A DNA stretch of 64,000 bases, taken from contig NZ_CP023563.1 in the NCBI RefSeq assembly GCF_002407185.1, positions 1,798,001-1,862,000 on the forward strand. Direction: 5' to 3'. Under the pieces are notes generated by a model. That model searched no databases. It was not told where the DNA came from and was given only the letters and a program-made list of their open reading frames with translations. A program made the position numbers and the translations under genes. Shown piece by piece: positions 60,581 through 64,000 of the stretch. Position 1 is the first letter of the stretch, and every line of letters starts with the position of its first letter. This DNA is from Brachybacterium vulturis (GTDB lineage Bacteria > Actinomycetota > Actinomycetes > Actinomycetales > Dermabacteraceae).

Positions 60581-61591
60581 TCAGCCGATCCTGAGCACGA
60601 CCTTGCTGCTGGTGGGATCGGACACCTGGGTGGTGAAGGCCGCGGCGGCGTCCTCGAGCGCGAGCTCGTGGCTGATGACATGCTCGGCGAGGTCGTCCCG
60701 CGCCAGCAGCTCCACCGCGTCCTCGATCTCGGCGACGAAGCGGTAGGTGCCGCGGTAGTCGATCTCCTTGGAGACGACCTGGCCCAGGGACACCGAGATC
60801 GGGGTGGGCGGGAGGTTCCCCACCTGCACGACCACGGAGGCGCGCGAGATGGAGCGCAGGATCGTGTCCAGGGAGGCCGGCGCGCCGGAGGCCTCGAAGG
60901 CCACGGTGATGGAGGGATCCATGTCCTCAGCGCTGTCGAGCGCTTCATCGGCGCCGGCCGCCAGGGCCCGCTCACGGGCCGGGACCGCGAGGTCCACGGC
61001 GGTGACGCGGGCGGCGCCGGCGGCCCGGGCGGCGACGATCACCAGCAGTCCGATCGGCCCGCAGCCGGCCACCAGCACGTGGGCGCCGTGGACGTCCCCG
61101 GCCCGGCGTACCGCGTGCATCGCCACCCCCAGGGGCTCGGCGAGCACGGCGCGGCGGGTGTCCAGCCCCGGGGGCAGGGGGACCACCTGTGCGGCGTCGA
61201 CCGTGATCAGCTCGGCGAAACCGCCGTCGGTGTGGGGGTCCTGGGCGGCGGAGCCGAGGTAGGTCAGGTGGGGGTGGAGGTTGTCGCGGCCGGCCAGGCG
61301 CGTTGGCAACGGCCCCGTGGTGCGGGCCGGATGCACGGTGACCGGCAGGCCCTCGGCCAGCCCGGAGACATCCTCGCCCACGGCCCGCACATGGCCCGAG
61401 ACCTCATGGCCGAGCACGAAGGGGTGGGCCATCACCGCGGTGCCGGAGATCCCACGGCGCCAGTACGCGATATCGGAGCCGCAGATGCCGCCCCATTCGA
61501 CGCAGATCTGCACCTGGCCGGGGCCGGGGTCGGGAGCGGGGCGGTCGACGATGCGGAGGTCCTGGACGCCATGGATCTCGAGTGCGCGCAT
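60581..61591 (-). CDS. zinc-type alcohol dehydrogenase (L-idonate 5-dehydrogenase-like), structural zinc site lost
   Basis: MDR-family dehydrogenase of 336 residues. Catalytic zinc region GGICGSDIAYW (about 34-44) and PFVLGHEVSGHV (about 57-68) are kept; Rossmann fold VLVAGCGPIGLLVIVAARA (about 169-187). LGSAAQDPHTDGGFAELI matches the idonate/sorbitol dehydrogenase group. The structural zinc loop, normally four Cys, reads TTGPLPTRLAGRDNLHPH: all four Cys are replaced (Thr, Leu, Arg, His). AAAGG lies 8 bases before the ATG. It is third in a minus-strand operon after the transporter and GntR genes, so a polyol or sugar acid is a likely substrate. Confidence 0.85.
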   Translation of the reverse strand: MRALEIHGVQDLRIVDRPAPDPGPGQVQICVEWGGICGSDIAYWRRGISGTAVMAHPFVLGHEVSGHVRAVGEDVSGLAEGLPVTVHPARTTGPLPTRLAGRDNLHPHLTYLGSAAQDPHTDGGFAELITVDAAQVVPLPPGLDTRRAVLAEPLGVAMHAVRRAGDVHGAHVLVAGCGPIGLLVIVAARAAGAARVTAVDLAVPARERALAAGADEALDSAEDMDPSITVAFEASGAPASLDTILRSISRASVVVQVGNLPPTPISVSLGQVVSKEIDYRGTYRFVAEIEDAVELLARDDLAEHVISHELALEDAAAAFTTQVSDPTSSKVVLRIG

Positions 61592-61623
61592 GGGGTGGCC
61601 TTTCGGTGCGGGGGACGGGTCGG

Positions 61624-62397
61624 TCAGGGGGCGGTGGTGAAGCTCTGCACCGCATGCATGTGGTGCTCCATCACCGCTGAGGCGGTGTCGGGGTCGCCGG
61701 CGAGGATCGCGTCGATGATCCGCAGGTGGTCGGTGTGCTCCTCACCGACCAGCCCGTGCAGGTCACGCTCGGCACGGACGTCCTGCATGGCTCGGAACAG
61801 GGGGATGCTGACCGCCTCGAGCAGTCCGTGCAGTGCGCGGTTGCCGCTGAGCAGGGCGATCTCCTGATGCAGCTGCAGGTCCAGCTGCGGGTACAGCGCG
61901 GAGTTCTGCAGCGCGGCATCGAGCCGCGAGCGCAGATCCTCCAGCCGCTGCCTCGCCCCGGAGGGCTCCGCACCGTCGCCGGCGAAGCCGTCTGCGGCAC
62001 GGCGGGCGGCGCGCACCTCGAGGGGGCCGCGGAGGTCCATGAGAGCGGTGAAGCTGTTGCCGCGGGATTCGCCGATGGCGCGGGCGAGATAGAACTGCAC
62101 CAGGGACGAGTCCAGCGGCCGGACGGTCGCGCTGCGCCCGTTGCTGACCGCGATGATGCCGAGGGCCGCCAGCGCGCTGAGCGCCTCCCGGACCACGGTG
62201 CGGGAGACGCCGAAGCGCTCGGCGAGAGCGCCGGTCGAGGGCAGCGGGTCGCCGGCTGACAGACCCTCCTGGTCGATCAGCCCCAGCACCGCGTCACGGG
62301 CGCGATCGGCCAGGGAGTCGCGCTCGAGCGTCCCGTGCGCGTCCTCGGCCGCGGGGGCGGAGAGGTGCTTGCGGGCGGTGGCGTCGAGATCTTCCAT
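61624..62397 (-). CDS. GntR/FadR-family transcriptional regulator
   Basis: Protein of 257 residues. Winged-helix N-terminal domain at about 25-95: LADRARDAVLGLIDQEGLSA, ALAERFGVSRTVVREALSAL (the GntR helix-turn-helix) and NGRSATVRP. The C-terminal FCD domain (about 110-250) has LDLQLHQEIALLSGN and EEHTDHLRIIDAILAGD, the usual His ligands for metal or effector binding. The start at ATG 62397 has AGGAG 8 bases upstream; a longer frame runs through the transporter gene and is rejected. It probably senses the substrate of the flanking transporter and dehydrogenase. Confidence 0.92.
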   Translation of the reverse strand: MEDLDATARKHLSAPAAEDAHGTLERDSLADRARDAVLGLIDQEGLSAGDPLPSTGALAERFGVSRTVVREALSALAALGIIAVSNGRSATVRPLDSSLVQFYLARAIGESRGNSFTALMDLRGPLEVRAARRAADGFAGDGAEPSGARQRLEDLRSRLDAALQNSALYPQLDLQLHQEIALLSGNRALHGLLEAVSIPLFRAMQDVRAERDLHGLVGEEHTDHLRIIDAILAGDPDTASAVMEHHMHAVQSFTTAP

Positions 62398-62450
62398 GGA
62401 ACAGCTCCTGACAGGTGGGTCCGGGCCCTGGGGCACGGGTGCCGAGGGGG

Positions 62451-63887
62451 TCAGAACGAGTTGATCAGACCATAGATGCCGACGAAGGCGATCGCGATGG
62501 CCGAGAGCCACAGCAGCACCATGGTGGGCGCGCCGTCCCGGACGCGCGCGTCGGTCTGCGTGTAGGACAGGTACAGCGTGGCCACGGCGGCACCGATGAG
62601 GAAGATCGCGTTGAGGATGCCGGCGATGATCACCAGAGCCAGGGGTGAGGAGACCGCGGTGCCCAGCACGCCCCAGCCGATCGGCAGGATGATCATGATC
62701 ACCCGCTGCCAGCGGATGCGCGCCTGCTGGTCGTTCCACTCGTAGGCGCCGAAGATCGCGAGCGTATGGCCCACCTGCCTGCCGAGGCTCGGCACGTTCG
62801 CGATGATCGTCTTGAACAGGGCCAGGCCCGCGCCGATGAGGAAGAGCACGGCGCCCCAGCGGCCGACGGCCGAATCGAAGATCGAGGAGATCGTCAGCAT
62901 GACGTCGTTGCCCTCGGGGACGAGCCCCTGGGGATGCAGCACCGCGGCACCGAGCATGTAGAACGCGGCGGTGGAGACGGTGTAGATGACCCAGGAGACC
63001 CAGGCGTCGACCTTCATCACCGAGATCCAGCCACGGGCACGGGCGACCCAGCTCTCGGACCCGTCGTTCGGACCGGTCCAGGCGGCGTAGCCCTTCTCGA
63101 CGACCCAGTAGGTGTAGGCGGTGGTCTCTCCGGCGCCCACGCCGGTCATGCCGAACATCGCCAGTGCGACGCCGAAGGCGCCGGCCGCGATCTGGAAGCG
63201 CATCCCCTCGCCGAGGTCGTTGAGGCTCCACGCGAACTCGGTGCCGCCGAGGAGGAACACCATGACGATGGCGAAGGCCGTCACCAGCAGCACCAGCACC
63301 GTCGAGATGTTCTCGACGACCGCGTAGCGGTTGGCGACATGGATCGCGATCGCGATGACCACCAGGATCGATACCCAGGCACCGATCGAGAGCAGGGAAT
63401 AGGGGTCCGGACCGATCGGGAACAGAGTGCTGAAGGCGAAGGCGGAGGCGCTGATGACCCCCGCCTGGCCGATGAAGAACTGCAGGAACATCAGCAGCAC
63501 CAGCCAGGAGATCCACCCGCGGCCGGCGATCTTCGGCGGCACGTCGTTGTAGCCGTCCAGGGCCACGCGGCCGGTCGAGATCGACCAGCGGGCCAGCTCG
63601 ATCTGCACCCACACCTTGAGGAAGGTCGAGACCAGCACGAGCCACAGCAGCATGAAGCCGACCTGGGCGCCGAGGGCGGTCGCGGTGAGGAGCTCACCGG
63701 AACCGACCACGGCCGCGGAGGTGATCATGCCCGGGCCCAGGAAGCGGAGCTTCCCGCGCAGCGTGCGAGGCGGTTCGGTGGTCTGCGAACCATCGATCAC
63801 ATAGGGATCGACCCCGGCGGCGAGCGTGGAGGGCGAAGGGGTGCTCGAGGCCGCGGCGGCGCTCGGCGGGGGAGTGGTGGTCGACAT
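62451..63887 (-). CDS. Nramp-like (SLC11-family) transporter without the canonical metal motif
   Basis: Integral membrane protein of 478 residues with about eleven helices and a Ser/Pro/Ala-rich N-terminus. Nramp-like helix 1 reads FLGPGMITSAAVVGSGELLTA, broken here only for length: FLGPGMITSAAV then VGSGELLTA. The metal-binding DPGN of true Nramps is absent. Helix 6 reads GVALAMFGMTGVGAGETTAY, without MPH. It therefore belongs to the divergent Nramp-related branch, whose substrates are largely unknown. GAGGAG lies about 9 bases before the ATG. First gene of the operon with the GntR regulator (53-base gap) and dehydrogenase. Confidence 0.85.
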   Translation of the reverse strand: MSTTTPPPSAAAASSTPSPSTLAAGVDPYVIDGSQTTEPPRTLRGKLRFLGPGMITSAAVVGSGELLTATALGAQVGFMLLWLVLVSTFLKVWVQIELARWSISTGRVALDGYNDVPPKIAGRGWISWLVLLMFLQFFIGQAGVISASAFAFSTLFPIGPDPYSLLSIGAWVSILVVIAIAIHVANRYAVVENISTVLVLLVTAFAIVMVFLLGGTEFAWSLNDLGEGMRFQIAAGAFGVALAMFGMTGVGAGETTAYTYWVVEKGYAAWTGPNDGSESWVARARGWISVMKVDAWVSWVIYTVSTAAFYMLGAAVLHPQGLVPEGNDVMLTISSIFDSAVGRWGAVLFLIGAGLALFKTIIANVPSLGRQVGHTLAIFGAYEWNDQQARIRWQRVIMIILPIGWGVLGTAVSSPLALVIIAGILNAIFLIGAAVATLYLSYTQTDARVRDGAPTMVLLWLSAIAIAFVGIYGLINSF

Positions 63888-63914
63888 CGACGGATCTCCT
63901 CAGCGACGTGATGG

Positions 63915-63974
63915 GTGGGGACGGGCGACGCGATGCGAGAGCTGAGAGCTGAGAACAGAGAACCGAGAACCCTG
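63915..63974. repeat. short direct repeats upstream of the Nramp-like operon
   Basis: GAGAGCT twice and GAGAACA/GAGAACC three times in a row between about 63931 and 63971, spaced 7-9 bases. They lie some 45-85 bases before the operon start, where regulator binding would be expected. The remaining window end (to 64000) shows no gene. Confidence 0.4.
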
Positions 63975-64000
63975 TGCCGCACTGCACCGACCGACGGAAC

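Overview
This is a high-GC (roughly 70 %) actinobacterial chromosome segment. Dense gene packing, ATGA start/stop overlaps, GTG starts, an rRNA operon with no tRNA in its 16S-23S spacer, and the actinobacterial insertion in 23S rRNA all fit this. From memory of the 16S text it looks like Dermabacteraceae (Brachybacterium-like); that genus call is inference, not a database result.

Layout. 1-2.7 kb: the end of argH, then tyrS. 2.7-8.8 kb: a complete rrn operon (two promoters, long leader, 16S, 23S, 5S, strong terminator) with readable RNase III processing stalks. 9.0-10.0 kb: a polyprenyl diphosphate synthase. 10.2-36.5 kb: the main accessory block, all on the plus strand. It contains a giant Ig/Fn3 membrane-anchored protein, MoxR ATPase, DUF58 protein, transglutaminase-fold membrane protein, zinc-ribbon/RDD/FHA protein, PP2C phosphatase, a second FHA protein, a Ser/Thr kinase, a small FHA-like protein, an FHA-FtsK/SpoIIIE (EssC/EccC-like) ATPase, a WXG100 protein, a small unknown protein, and two identical copies of a two-gene WXG100 cassette. 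36.6-45.2 kb: housekeeping genes (yajQ, tRNA-Tyr/Thr/Met, rpmG, hadA/hadB-like dehydratases, murB, glyA, folD, xth and a ThDP enzyme). 45.2-48.7 kb: sdhCDAB on the minus strand. 49-51.5 kb: mannose-1-phosphate guanylyltransferase and an M20 amidohydrolase. 51.7-60.5 kb: a nucleoside uptake and salvage block (BMP lipoprotein, ABC ATPase, two permeases, cdd, deoA) facing a kinase-Nudix fusion. 60.6-63.9 kb: a minus-strand operon of Nramp-like transporter, GntR regulator and MDR-type dehydrogenase.

The 10.2-36.5 kb block is the most interesting part. It looks like a type VII (WXG100) secretion-like system built on an EssC-type ATPase, with none of the usual partners (EccB/D/E, mycosin, EsaA/EssA/EssB) visible. 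Instead it is tied to a MoxR-DUF58-transglutaminase chain and a kinase/phosphatase/multi-FHA signalling set. Points seen directly in the sequence: (i) the transglutaminase-fold protein has lost the catalytic Cys and His; (ii) the WXG100 cassette is duplicated over 821 bp with no difference found; (iii) all three WXG100 transcription units carry an inverted repeat, ATGGGGA-N4-TCCCCAT, at exactly the same distance from a -10 box, which suggests a dedicated regulator; (iv) the third ATPase domain of the motor has Arg in place of the Walker A Lys. Whether this arrangement has already been formally described cannot be settled from the sequence alone.
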